Below are positions 1 through 6,862 of a stretch of DNA of 8,259 nucleotides, piece after piece. Numbering within the stretch: position 1 is the stretch's first letter; each line of letters starts with the position of its first letter. The translations under genes and the position numbers were made by a program. The notes beneath the pieces are model-generated. The model saw only the letters and a program-made list of their open reading frames with translations. It ran no database searches and had not been told where the DNA came from. Source of the stretch: Thermodesulfobacteriota bacterium (GTDB taxonomy: Bacteria > Desulfobacterota > Thermodesulfobacteria > Thermodesulfobacteriales > Thermodesulfatatoraceae); NCBI GenBank assembly GCA_013154385.1, contig JAADCO010000058.1:1-8259 (forward strand), read 5' to 3'.

Positions 1-1292
1 AGGAGATCGGCCACCTTCTTGGCCCGCTCCTCCTCTTCCTTCCGCTCCGGCGGAGGAACTTCCCTTTCGACCTCGACCTTCTCTTCCACCACCGGGGCCG
101 CCGCCGGCGGAGGCGTCACCTCTCCGCCGAGGAGGGCCCGCTCAAGGCTGGCCAGCCCCTCGTGCAGGAGGTTGATCCCGTCACGCAGGGCATCCATGCT
201 GCTCCGGAGAGAGGTGAAGATCTGCTTGAGCGCCTCGGCCGGCACCTCCACCTTGGGCGGGGCCTCGGGCACCTCTTCTTCGGCCACCTCCGCAGGCTTC
301 TCCTCCGGCACGGCCCGCACCTCGAGGACCTCCCGCGCCGCAGGGATCTCCGGCTTCACCTCTTCGGCCAGAGGACGCGGATGGAGCCCGGCGCGCTTGA
401 CGATCTCCGGCACGGCCTCCTCCCATTCGATGGCCATGATGTGCACGCCGGCCACGCCGGGGATCTCGCGCACCTGCTCGATGATCTCCACCGCGATGTT
501 GATCCCCTCTTCCCTCTTGTCCTTGGCCTCTTTCATGCGCTTGAGGATCTCGTCGGGCACGTCGAGCCCGGGAACAAAATATTTCATGTAGCGCGCCATC
601 CCGAAGGACTTGGGCGGCGTGATACCCGCCATGATGAAGGCCTTTTCCGTCAAACCCAGATCGCGGGCCATCTCCATGAACTTGCGGAACCGCTCGAGGT
701 TGTAGACGATCTGGGTCTGGATGAACTCCGCTCCCGCGGCGATCTTCTTCCCCATCCGATGGACCCGGAACTCGAAGGGGTCGGCAAAGGGGTTGGCCGC
801 GGCCCCGATGAAGAATTCGACCGTCGGGCCCTTGATCTCCTCCCCGCACATGAAGCGCTTCTCGTCGCGCATCCGGCGGACCATGTCGAGCAACGTAATG
901 GAGTCGAGATCAAAGACCCCCTTGGCCTCCGGATGGTTTCCGAACTTCTGATGGTCGCCGGTGAGGCACAGCAGGTTCTTCACCCCCAGGGCCGCCGCCC
1001 CCAGGAGATCGGCCTGGATGGCGATCCGGTTGCGGTCCCGACAGGTCATCTGGACCACCGGCTCGACCCCTTCCTGCATAACGATCACCGCCGAAGCAAT
1101 CGAGGACATGCGGACGATGGCCGTCTGACAATCGGTGATGTTGGCCGCATCCACGTAACCGCGGATCAGCCGGGCCTTCCGCCGCACGACCTCGGCGTCG
1201 GCGTTTTTCGGCGGACCAATCTCACAGGTCACCGCAAAGTGACCTTCTCTAAGCACCTTCTCGAGATGGCTGTGATAGGTCTTCTCGCTCAC
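1..1292 (-). CDS. metF: 5,10-methylenetetrahydrofolate reductase with C-terminal coiled-coil extension (3' end outside window)
   Basis: FAD enzyme that interconverts methylene- and methyl-tetrahydrofolate in the methyl branch of the Wood-Ljungdahl pathway. At least 430 residues are visible and the frame is still open at the left edge. It starts with GTG (MSEKTYHSHLEKVL). The catalytic core is residues 1 to about 304: VTCEIGPPK with likely catalytic Glu24, VKNLLCLTGDHQKFGNHPEA (105-123), VFDLDSI (126-132), PTVEFFIGAAANPFA (156-170), FIQTQIVYN (190-198) and AGITPP (222-227). Usual MetF length is about 290-310, so the rest is extra: a Pro/Glu/Val/Ala linker (305-351), a predicted coiled coil (352-388) with Leu355, 362, 369, 376 and 383 at heptad spacing, and a second linker from 389 rich in VEEKVEVEREVPPP. 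The core is surely MetF; the tail has no recognised function and may tether the enzyme to its partners. AGGAGG precedes the start, 19 bases after metV. Confidence 0.93.
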   Translation of the reverse strand, partial: MSEKTYHSHLEKVLREGHFAVTCEIGPPKNADAEVVRRKARLIRGYVDAANITDCQTAIVRMSSIASAVIVMQEGVEPVVQMTCRDRNRIAIQADLLGAAALGVKNLLCLTGDHQKFGNHPEAKGVFDLDSITLLDMVRRMRDEKRFMCGEEIKGPTVEFFIGAAANPFADPFEFRVHRMGKKIAAGAEFIQTQIVYNLERFRKFMEMARDLGLTEKAFIMAGITPPKSFGMARYMKYFVPGLDVPDEILKRMKEAKDKREEGINIAVEIIEQVREIPGVAGVHIMAIEWEEAVPEIVKRAGLHPRPLAEEVKPEIPAAREVLEVRAVPEEKPAEVAEEEVPEAPPKVEVPAEALKQIFTSLRSSMDALRDGINLLHEGLASLERALLGGEVTPPPAAAPVVEEKVEVEREVPPPERKEEEERAKKVADL

Positions 1293-1297
1293 CTCTT

Positions 1298-1303
1298 CCT
1301 CCT
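1298..1303 (-). promoter_or_regulatory. Shine-Dalgarno AGGAGG fixing the metF GTG start
   Basis: A perfect AGGAGG lies five bases upstream of GTG at 1292-1290. No in-frame ATG, GTG or TTG exists between this site and the metV stop, so it decides in favour of the GTG start. Confidence 0.8.
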
Positions 1304-1311
1304 CAAGCGGT

Positions 1312-1986
1312 CTAGTTTCCCACCTTTAAGTCTTCCCTGGTCCTCACCCGCGGACCGTCGTGCCCCGCAGGCCGCCAGTCCTTGGCCGGGAAGAGCTTCA
1401 TCATCCTTTCCAGTTCACCACGGGCCTTGAGCCTCTCGTAGATCTGATGCCAGACGCAAGGCACCTCGGGCCGAATCTCGCACTTTCCGTCCTGCGACCC
1501 ACCGCAGGGGCCGTTCAAGAGGTTCTTCGCACAGCGGGCGATGGGACAAAGCCCCCCGGTGAAATCGAGGATACAGTCTCCACAACCGCGGCACTTCTCC
1601 TCCCACTCCCCGAGTGCCGGGTTGGCCCCGTAGAAGCTCGTGTCCACCCCGGGATAGATCCGAAGCTCGGGGAAACGGTCGGCGATGAAGTTCACCCCCA
1701 CCCCGCAGGCCAAGGAGACCACGGCGTCCACCTTCTTGGCGAGCTCCTCAAGCCCGGTGAGATACTCCGGATCGCACTGCCGGACCAAGGTCTCCTCCAC
1801 CACGGTCAAGGGGCGCCCGGCCCGCTTGCGGGCCAGCCTCAAGGCCGCGGAAACGATCTCCACTTCCCGGTCGCCTCCCGCCGAGCAGATGGCCACACAG
1901 CCCCGGCATCCCAGGACCGCCACCCGCTCGTAAGGTTCGATCATGGCCAAGATACGCGATATGGGTTTTCTCTCCGCAATAATCAT
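1312..1986 (-). CDS. metV: MetV, methylenetetrahydrofolate reductase partner (MTHFR C-terminal-domain family)
   Basis: 224 residues. MetV is the Cys-rich partner of MetF in acetogens and links the flavin of MetF to electron-donor modules such as RnfC2 or Hdr-MvhD. The N-terminus has the family signature LGCRGCVAICSAGGDREVEI (Cys27, 30, 34), then VRQCDPE (Cys71) and VSLACGVGVNFIAD (Cys94). A second Cys cluster follows: CRGCGDC (132-138), GGLCPIARCAKNLLNGPCGG (147-163), GKCE (169) and PCVWHQIYERL (177). These cysteines can hold iron-sulfur and/or zinc centres; I cannot assign which. The ATG at 1986 overlaps the upstream stop by four bases and has GAGGGG about seven bases ahead. The metF gene begins 19 bases after the TAG stop. 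Length and motif order match known MetV proteins, and the pairing with metF makes the call firm. Confidence 0.92.
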   Translation of the reverse strand: MIIAERKPISRILAMIEPYERVAVLGCRGCVAICSAGGDREVEIVSAALRLARKRAGRPLTVVEETLVRQCDPEYLTGLEELAKKVDAVVSLACGVGVNFIADRFPELRIYPGVDTSFYGANPALGEWEEKCRGCGDCILDFTGGLCPIARCAKNLLNGPCGGSQDGKCEIRPEVPCVWHQIYERLKARGELERMMKLFPAKDWRPAGHDGPRVRTREDLKVGN

Positions 1987-2378
1987 GAGGACGTCCCCTC
2001 TTTGCTCTTGAGATCAAGGAGCGTTTCGAAAAGCCTTTTCGTCGCCTCCACCAGGACCCCGGTCTCCAGACGCGGGACAAAGGCCATCTGCACCCGCTCC
2101 GGCTCCATCCCGATCTCCTCGAGGATCTTTTGCGCCGCCGCGGTGCGCTTCTCCGCCCGCTGGCTGCCCGAACGGTTGTGACAGCTCGACTTCTCGCAGC
2201 CAGCCACGAGCACCCCTTCGGCGTCGTCCTCGAGCGCCCGCAGGATGTCGGCCACCTCGATCTTCCCCGAACAGGGATACCTCTTCACCTCGATCTTGGC
2301 CGGGATCCCGGCGAAATCTTCCGCCGTGGCCTGGTTCGTATAATGACAACAAAGGATGGTGATCTTCATCTCGGACAT
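1983..2378 (-). CDS. Second FlpD/MvhD-family iron-sulfur protein, Cys form
   Basis: 131 residues, a single-domain relative of the MvhD-like gene upstream. Visible motifs are ITILCCHYTNQ (Cys10, Cys11), KRYPCSGKIEVADILRALE (Cys36) and VLVAGCEKSSCHNRSGSQRA (Cys61, Cys66), followed by EEIGMEPERVQMAFV. The last motif aligns with VGG-U-HLGECHYQSG of the Sec protein, with Cys61 at the Sec position. It lacks the CHWCC spacing at the N-terminus and the C-terminal extension. It probably binds an iron-sulfur cluster and passes electrons within the MetFV-Hdr assembly; which partner it docks to is not visible. Its TGA stop overlaps the metV ATG (ATGA), indicating translational coupling. It starts 5 bases after the hdrC stop. 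The ATG at 2378 has a weak ribosome-binding site, and the ATG three codons later (2369) is an alternative. Confidence 0.87.
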   Translation of the reverse strand: MSEMKITILCCHYTNQATAEDFAGIPAKIEVKRYPCSGKIEVADILRALEDDAEGVLVAGCEKSSCHNRSGSQRAEKRTAAAQKILEEIGMEPERVQMAFVPRLETGVLVEATKRLFETLLDLKSKEGTSS

Positions 2379-2383
2379 GAGCC

Positions 2384-2944
2384 CTAAACCCCCGCCTCGA
2401 AAACGCTCGTCTCCGGCGCCGGCCGAAGCTCAATGGCCCGGGCCGGACACTCTACCACACAAATCCCGCAGGCCTGACACTTGTCGGGATCTATCACCGC
2501 GTAACCCTCGGACACGATGGAAGCCGCGCCGAAGGGACAAGTCCGCACGCACGTGAGGCAGGCGATGCACTTGCCGGCATCCACCCGGGCCAGCCGCCCC
2601 GCCTCGAAACGCATCTCCAAGGCCCGCGCGGGATCTTCCTTCGCCACGAGGGCCTTGAGCGCCCGGATGACCTCCATGGGCTTGACTTCCATGGGGCACA
2701 CCGGCACGCAAGACCCGCAACCCGAACAGAACCAGATGGTCTTGCCGGAAAGGAGCCTCTCCTTGAGCCCCAAGAGGACCCCGTGAACGATCACCCGCGG
2801 ATCGAACTCCTCGACCACCTTCTCCACCGGACAGATTCCCGAACAGGCGCCGCAACGAAAACACTGGGAAAAGGTCTCCGGGGCCCCTACCCCCAAAAGT
2901 TCCTCGGTCAAGCCCGCTTCCCGCTTCTTGAGATCGATCATCAT
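2384..2944 (-). CDS. hdrC: HdrC-like iron-sulfur protein with four [4Fe-4S] motifs
   Basis: Soluble electron-wire subunit of an Hdr-type complex, 186 residues. The N-terminal half matches HdrC: two CxxCxxCxxxC motifs at Cys28/31/34/38 (CFRCGACSGICP) and Cys73/76/79/83 (CSGCGSCVPVCP), separated by a helical DPRVIVHGVLLGLKERL stretch. The C-terminal half is a bacterial-type 2[4Fe-4S] ferredoxin: Cys126/129/132/136 (CIACLTCVRTCP) and Cys156/159/162/166 (CQACGICVVECP). Plain HdrC has only the first pair, so this is an HdrC-ferredoxin fusion. There is no membrane segment and no CCG domain, so it does not replace HdrB. The start is ATG 2944, with GAGGGG just upstream overlapping the mvhD stop; the next codon is also ATG (2941), so the start could be one residue later. 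It probably carries electrons between HdrA/MvhD and MetFV, from context only. Confidence 0.9.
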   Translation of the reverse strand: MMIDLKKREAGLTEELLGVGAPETFSQCFRCGACSGICPVEKVVEEFDPRVIVHGVLLGLKERLLSGKTIWFCSGCGSCVPVCPMEVKPMEVIRALKALVAKEDPARALEMRFEAGRLARVDAGKCIACLTCVRTCPFGAASIVSEGYAVIDPDKCQACGICVVECPARAIELRPAPETSVFEAGV

Positions 2945-2952
2945 CTAACCCC

Positions 2953-3708
2953 TCAGCTCGTTTTCGGTTGCCAAAGATCTCCCTCTCGGACTACCTGGCC
3001 ACGCTTGGAAAGCCCTTCAAGCACCGCCGTGACCTCTTCCTGACTCGCCCCGGTCTTGGAAAGGAGCGTCTCGATAGAGACCGGCCCCTTGGCGAGGAGG
3101 GCCTTGATCTCCGCCTCCAGGAGCTCCTTCTTGATGAGGGGGACGAGCTTTTCCTCCACCTTGCGCGCGATGCTCTCCGGGCTGTAGTCTCCCTCTTTCT
3201 TGATGGCCCGGGCGAGGTTTCCGTAGGCCGCCCGGAAACGGTTCTTCGTGCAAAGCTCACGCGCCGCCGCCAGACGGAGCTTGAGCGTCTCCTTGTCGAG
3301 CCCCTCGGGCTCCCCCAGAGGCCCGATCTTCTTGATGGCCTCGGTGAAGTCCGTCACGATCTGGACGAACCGCGGGGCCTCGGCCGCCGAGGCCCAATCA
3401 ATCCGGAACCGCGCCGGATTGAGCCCCACGGCCTCAAGGATCCTCTTGGTCACTTCCGCCATCAACAGCGCTTCGTAATTACCAGACTGGTAATGGCACT
3501 CCCCGAGGTGTCACCCGCCGACGAGCACGCCGTCGGCCCCCACGTAGAAGGCCTCGACGATGAAGCGCGGATCGATCCGCCCGGTGCACATGACGCGCAC
3601 CACCCGGTTGTTGGGCGGATACTGATAGCGGGCCACCCCGGCGGAATCCGCCGCCGCGTAACAACACCAGTGACAAAAGAAACTCAGGATCTTCGGTTCG
3701 AAAGCCAT
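2953..3708 (-). CDS. mvhD: MvhD/VhuD-like hydrogenase/Hdr iron-sulfur subunit (FlpD family), selenoprotein (Sec66)
   Basis: This small iron-sulfur protein relays electrons to or from HdrA in Hdr complexes. It is 251 residues if TGA at 3513-3511 is read as selenocysteine. Start ATG 3708 has AGGAG 7 bases upstream. The FlpD domain (about 1-130) begins FFCHWCCYAAADSAG (Cys12, 15, 16), continues with RVMCTGRIDPRFI (Cys41), then VLVGG-U-HLGECHYQSGNYEA (Sec66, Cys71) and the family's WASAAEAPRF segment. Most relatives have Cys where the TGA lies (GGCHxGxCHY), and the Cys61 paralogue downstream confirms the alignment. The methanogen homologue VhuD is a known selenoprotein. Both halves are in one frame with no base gained or lost. 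Beyond residue 130 is a charged helical extension, ending (about 205-248) in a stretch that reads like a winged helix (SIETLLSKTGASQEEVTAVL). The hdrC-like start lies 8 bases beyond the stop. Confidence 0.93.
3478..3494 (-). promoter_or_regulatory. Putative SECIS hairpin for Sec66 of MvhD
   Basis: Sixteen bases after the in-frame TGA (3513-3511) the mRNA contains a perfect inverted repeat, AUUACCA-GUC-UGGUAAU: a 7-bp stem with loop GUC, or 6 bp with loop AGUCU. The loop lies about 22-23 bases after the TGA and contains the GU typical of bacterial SECIS apical loops; the E. coli fdhF element has a similar GGUCU loop. The codons here (CAT, TCT, GGT, AAT) end in T, unlike the G/C-ending codons of the rest of the gene, which suggests selection on the RNA structure. 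Confidence 0.72.
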
Positions 3709-3713
3709 AGACT

Positions 3714-3735
3714 AACTCCTGCTCTCAAAGGAGTT
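3714..3735 (-). promoter_or_regulatory. Hairpin covering the mvhD ribosome-binding site
   Basis: In the 62-base gap between hdrA and mvhD, AACTCCT and AGGAGTT (plus-strand 3729-3735 and 3714-3720 read on the minus strand) form a perfect 7-bp stem around an 8-base loop. The downstream arm contains AGGAG, the evident Shine-Dalgarno of mvhD, seven bases before its ATG at 3708. Folding would hide the ribosome-binding site. No T-run follows, so it is not an intrinsic terminator. A role in tuning translation of this subunit is inference; a 7-bp repeat around an SD could also arise by chance. Confidence 0.35.
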
Positions 3736-3770
3736 TAACTTTGTTTTGCAACCTGCGATCATATCGCGCA

Positions 3771-6700
3771 TTAAGCCGCTTCCTCCTTGGGTTCTTCGGC
3801 GGCTTCCTTCTCCACGAACTCTCCGAAGGCCTCGATCTGGGCCAAGATGGCCTCGTCCGTGAAGCCACCCATGCTGATGGCCAGCACCGGACAATGCGAG
3901 GCGCAAATACCGCAACCCTTACAGGAAGCGGTGATGGTCTCGGCCTTCTTCCTCTTGCCCACCTTGACCAGCCTGATGGCCCCGTAGGGGCAGAGATCGG
4001 CGCAGATGCCGCAACCGATGCACTTGGCCTGGTCGACACGCGAGACGATGGGCGGCACCTCCACGAAGCCCTTGGCCATGGGGATGACCGCCTTGGCCGC
4101 CGCGGCCCTGGCCTGGGCCAGGGTCTCGTCAAGCGGCTTGGGCGCGTGCGCCAGACCGCAGACGTAGACTCCCTCCACCGGGAGCTCGACCGGCATGAGC
4201 TTCACGTGCGCCTCGAGGAAGAAACCGTCCCCGGTGAGCGGGGCCTTGATGAGCTTGGAGAGCTCCTCGTTCTCCCCGGGGGCGATCCCCACGGAGAGCA
4301 CGAGGAGGTCGCAGGGCAAGAGGAGCTCCTCGCCAAGGAGGGCGTCCTTCACCTTGACCCGCAAGGACTTCCCCTGCGTCACCAGCTCGGGCTTTTCCTC
4401 CGCCTGATAGCGCAGGAAGATGACCCCCGCCTTACGCGCCTCCCGATAGGCGTCTTCGCTGAAACCGTAGGTCCGCATGTCGCGGAAGAGGACGTAGACG
4501 TCCTTCTTGGGATAGCGCTTCTTGATGCGCAGGGCGTTTTTCACCGCCTGCTGACAGCAGAGCTTGCTGCAATAGTTGAGTCCATCGCCCCGGGAACCCA
4601 CGCACTGGATCATGACGATGCTCCGGGCGCGGCTGAGGCGTCCGCCCTTCCTGGTGAGCTCGTCTTCGAGATCGAGCTGGGTGAGCACGCGGTCGTTCTC
4701 CCCGAGGCCGAAACGCTCCGGCCGGTTCTCCCGACCGCCGGTGGCGATGATGACCACCCCGTGGTTCACCACCTCCGAACCCTCCGGACGCCTGAGCGTG
4801 GAGGTGAAGTTCCCCACGTAACCGGAGATGTTTTCCACCGTGGTCCCGGTGTGGACCTTGATCTTCTCGTGTTTCTGGACGCGCTTGATGAGGTCGTCGA
4901 GGATCTTCTGCGGATCCTCACCGGAAAGGAGCCCCGTCACCCGGCGGAGGTTTCCGCCGAGCTCCTCTTCGCGCTCCACGAGATGGACCTCGTAGCCCTG
5001 ATCCGCCACGGAGAGGGCCGCGGACATGCCCGCCGCCCCACCGCCGATGACCAGGGCCACCGGCGTGACCGGCACCTTCTGGAGCTCAAGCGGCTCAAGA
5101 CGCGCCGCCTTGGCCACGGCCATGCGCACCTGGTCCATGGCCTTCTTGGTGGCGGCCTCCGGATCTTCGGCGTGCACCCAGGCGCACTGGTCACGGATGT
5201 TGGCCATCTCGATGAGCGCCGGATTGAGCCCGGCCTCCCGCAGAGACTCCTGGAAGAGCGGTTCGTGCGTGCGGGGGCTACAGGCCGCAATCACGATCCG
5301 GTTGAGGCGGTATTCCTTGATCTTCTTCACCAGGTCCGCCTGCGCGTCCTGGGAGCAGGAATACATGACGTTTTCCGAAAGCACCACGTGGGGGAGCTTG
5401 GCCGCATAGTCGCGCACCGCCTCCACGTCCACGACGCTCGCGATGTTCACGCCGCAATGACAGACGAAGACACCGATCCTCGGCTCTTCGCGCTCAAGCT
5501 CCACGTCCTCCGGCGGAAACTCCTTGTGGACCACGTCCTGACCGCGGGCCTCGGCCAGAAGCTCCGAGCACTCGGCCGCCACCCCGTGGGCCTGGACCAC
5601 GCTCTCCGGGATGTCCTTCGGCCCCTGGAAGGCCCCGGCCACGAAGATGCCCGGCACGTTCGTCTCGAGCGGAGCCGCGGTCTTGGTGGCGGCAAAGCCG
5701 AACTTGTTGAGCTCGATGCCGAGGAGGTCGGCCAGCCGCTCCGCATCCGCCGGGGCGTCGAGCCCCACGGAGAGGACGACCATGTCGTAGAAGTCGCGAT
5801 GGGTCTTCCCGTCCTCGGTGACGTAGGTGAGCGCAAGCTTGCGGCCCACCTGCTCCACCTTGGGCACCCGGGCGTAGATGGTGCGGAAACCGTACTTTTC
5901 CACCGCCCGGTTGAAGGCCTCGTCAAAGCCCTTGCCCATGGTGCGGATGTCCATGAAGAAGAGGTCAATCTCGGCCTCCGGGGCGTGCTCCTTGACCACC
6001 GAGGCCTCCTTCATGGCGTACATGCAGCAGACCGTCGAGCAATAGCCGTTGCCGCAGGTCTCGTCCCTCGAGCCCACGCACTGGAGAAAGGCGATGCGAT
6101 GGGGATGGGCAAAGTCAGAGGGCCTTACGATCTCGCCCTCCGTGGGCCCGGAGGCGCAGGTCAGGCGCTCGATCTCAAGGCTCGTGAGCACGTCGGGATA
6201 CTTCCCGTAGCCGTATCTCTCGAGCACCTCCTCCGGCACCCGACCGAACCCGATGGCGAGGACCACCGCCCCCACCTCGAGCTCTCTTTCTTCGGGCTTT
6301 TCGTCGAACTCGATGGCGTTCGGACCGCAGACGTTGGCGCAGAGCTGACAGCTCTCGTGGTTCAGACGCAGACAGCTCTTTTCGTCGATGTAGTAGACCG
6401 TGGGCACCGCCTGCGGATAATCGATGTGGATCGAGGCCGTGAAATCGAGGCCCTCGTTGTATTCGTCAACGATCTCTTTGGGGCAGTAAGTGGTGCACAT
6501 CCCGCAGGCCGTGCACTTGGTGGGGTCCACGTAGCGCGGACGCACCTCGAGCTTGGCCTTGAAGTTTCCGGGTTTTCCGGAAAGCTCCTTGAGCTCGGCC
6601 AGCGTGATGATCTCGATGTTGGGAGACCGACCGGCCTCCACCAGCTTCGGCGCGAGTATTCACAAGCTACAGTCATTGGTGGGGAAGGTCTTGTCGAGCT

Positions 6701-6839
6701 GGGCCATGACCCCACCAATGGAAGCCTTCTTGTCCACCAGATAGACGTAGTAACCGAGGGAGGCGAGGTCGAGGGCCGTCTGCACCCCCGTTACGCCACC
6801 CCCCAGGACGAGGACCTTGCCGCTCTTCTTCTTGCCCAT
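3771..6839 (-). CDS. hdrA: HdrA-like FAD/iron-sulfur electron-transfer protein, selenoprotein (Sec60), double module
   Basis: Flavin-containing Hdr-type subunit that distributes electrons among partner proteins in soluble complexes; 1022 residues when TGA at 6662-6660 is read as selenocysteine. It starts at ATG 6839, with GGGGTG 5 bases upstream. Module 1 opens directly with a dinucleotide fold (VLGGGVTGVQ, residues 11-20), then IGGVMAQLDKTFPTNDCSL-U-ILAPK (Sec60), a ferredoxin motif (Cys109/112/115/119), a Cys156/164/167/171 group and CVGSRDETC...CSTVCC (254-272). Module 2 repeats the theme: an HdrA N-domain with CHCG (460-463), Cys495, Cys520 and Cys552, a second FAD fold (VIGGGAAGMS, 597-606), and CVGSRGDGLNYCSKLCC (746-762). 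Two C-terminal [4Fe-4S] motifs follow (940-950, 973-983). The TGA replaces the conserved Cys of the HdrA NDCxxCILxPKL motif. The family is usually about 650 residues, so this is a fusion or duplication. Treating TGA as stop would leave an unlikely GTG start at 6641 and lose the FAD fold. Confidence 0.93.
6627..6650 (-). promoter_or_regulatory. Putative SECIS hairpin for Sec60 of HdrA
   Basis: On the mRNA strand, nine bases after the in-frame TGA (6662-6660), CCGA pairs with UCGG and, beyond a two-base AG bulge, CUGG pairs with CCGG (one U-G pair). They close a six-base loop UGGAGG at 6640-6635. The loop starts about 20 bases after the TGA and carries G at its second position, as expected for SelB-binding bacterial SECIS elements. 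I folded this by eye; no energy was computed. The position of the TGA at a family Cys is stronger evidence than the hairpin itself. Confidence 0.6.
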
Positions 6840-6862
6840 GAAAACACCCCGTTCGTCTTAGT

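Noticed and set aside
181..849. A 222-codon minus-strand frame overlapping metF
   Set aside because: It is Arg/Gly-rich and out of phase with the motif-bearing MetF frame, which is open from 1292 to the window edge.
162..1430. A 422-codon plus-strand frame opposite metF and the end of metV
   Set aside because: It has the same shadow composition and no motif, and the minus strand encodes recognisable MetF and MetV throughout.
3453..3465. A separate small gene starting at TTG 3465 downstream of the mvhD TGA
   Set aside because: The residues between the TGA and this TTG (HLGECHYQSGNYEA) belong to the conserved MvhD motif, so both parts form one protein.
3755..3767. GCGAT-ATG-ATCGC inverted repeat just after hdrA, as a terminator
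   Set aside because: The stem is only 5 bp and no T-run follows on the transcribed strand, so intrinsic termination is not supported.
6660..6662. TGA as a nonsense mutation making hdrA a pseudogene
   Set aside because: It lies exactly at a conserved Cys known to be Sec in relatives, the frame is otherwise intact for 1022 codons, and a second Sec-type TGA occurs in the next gene.
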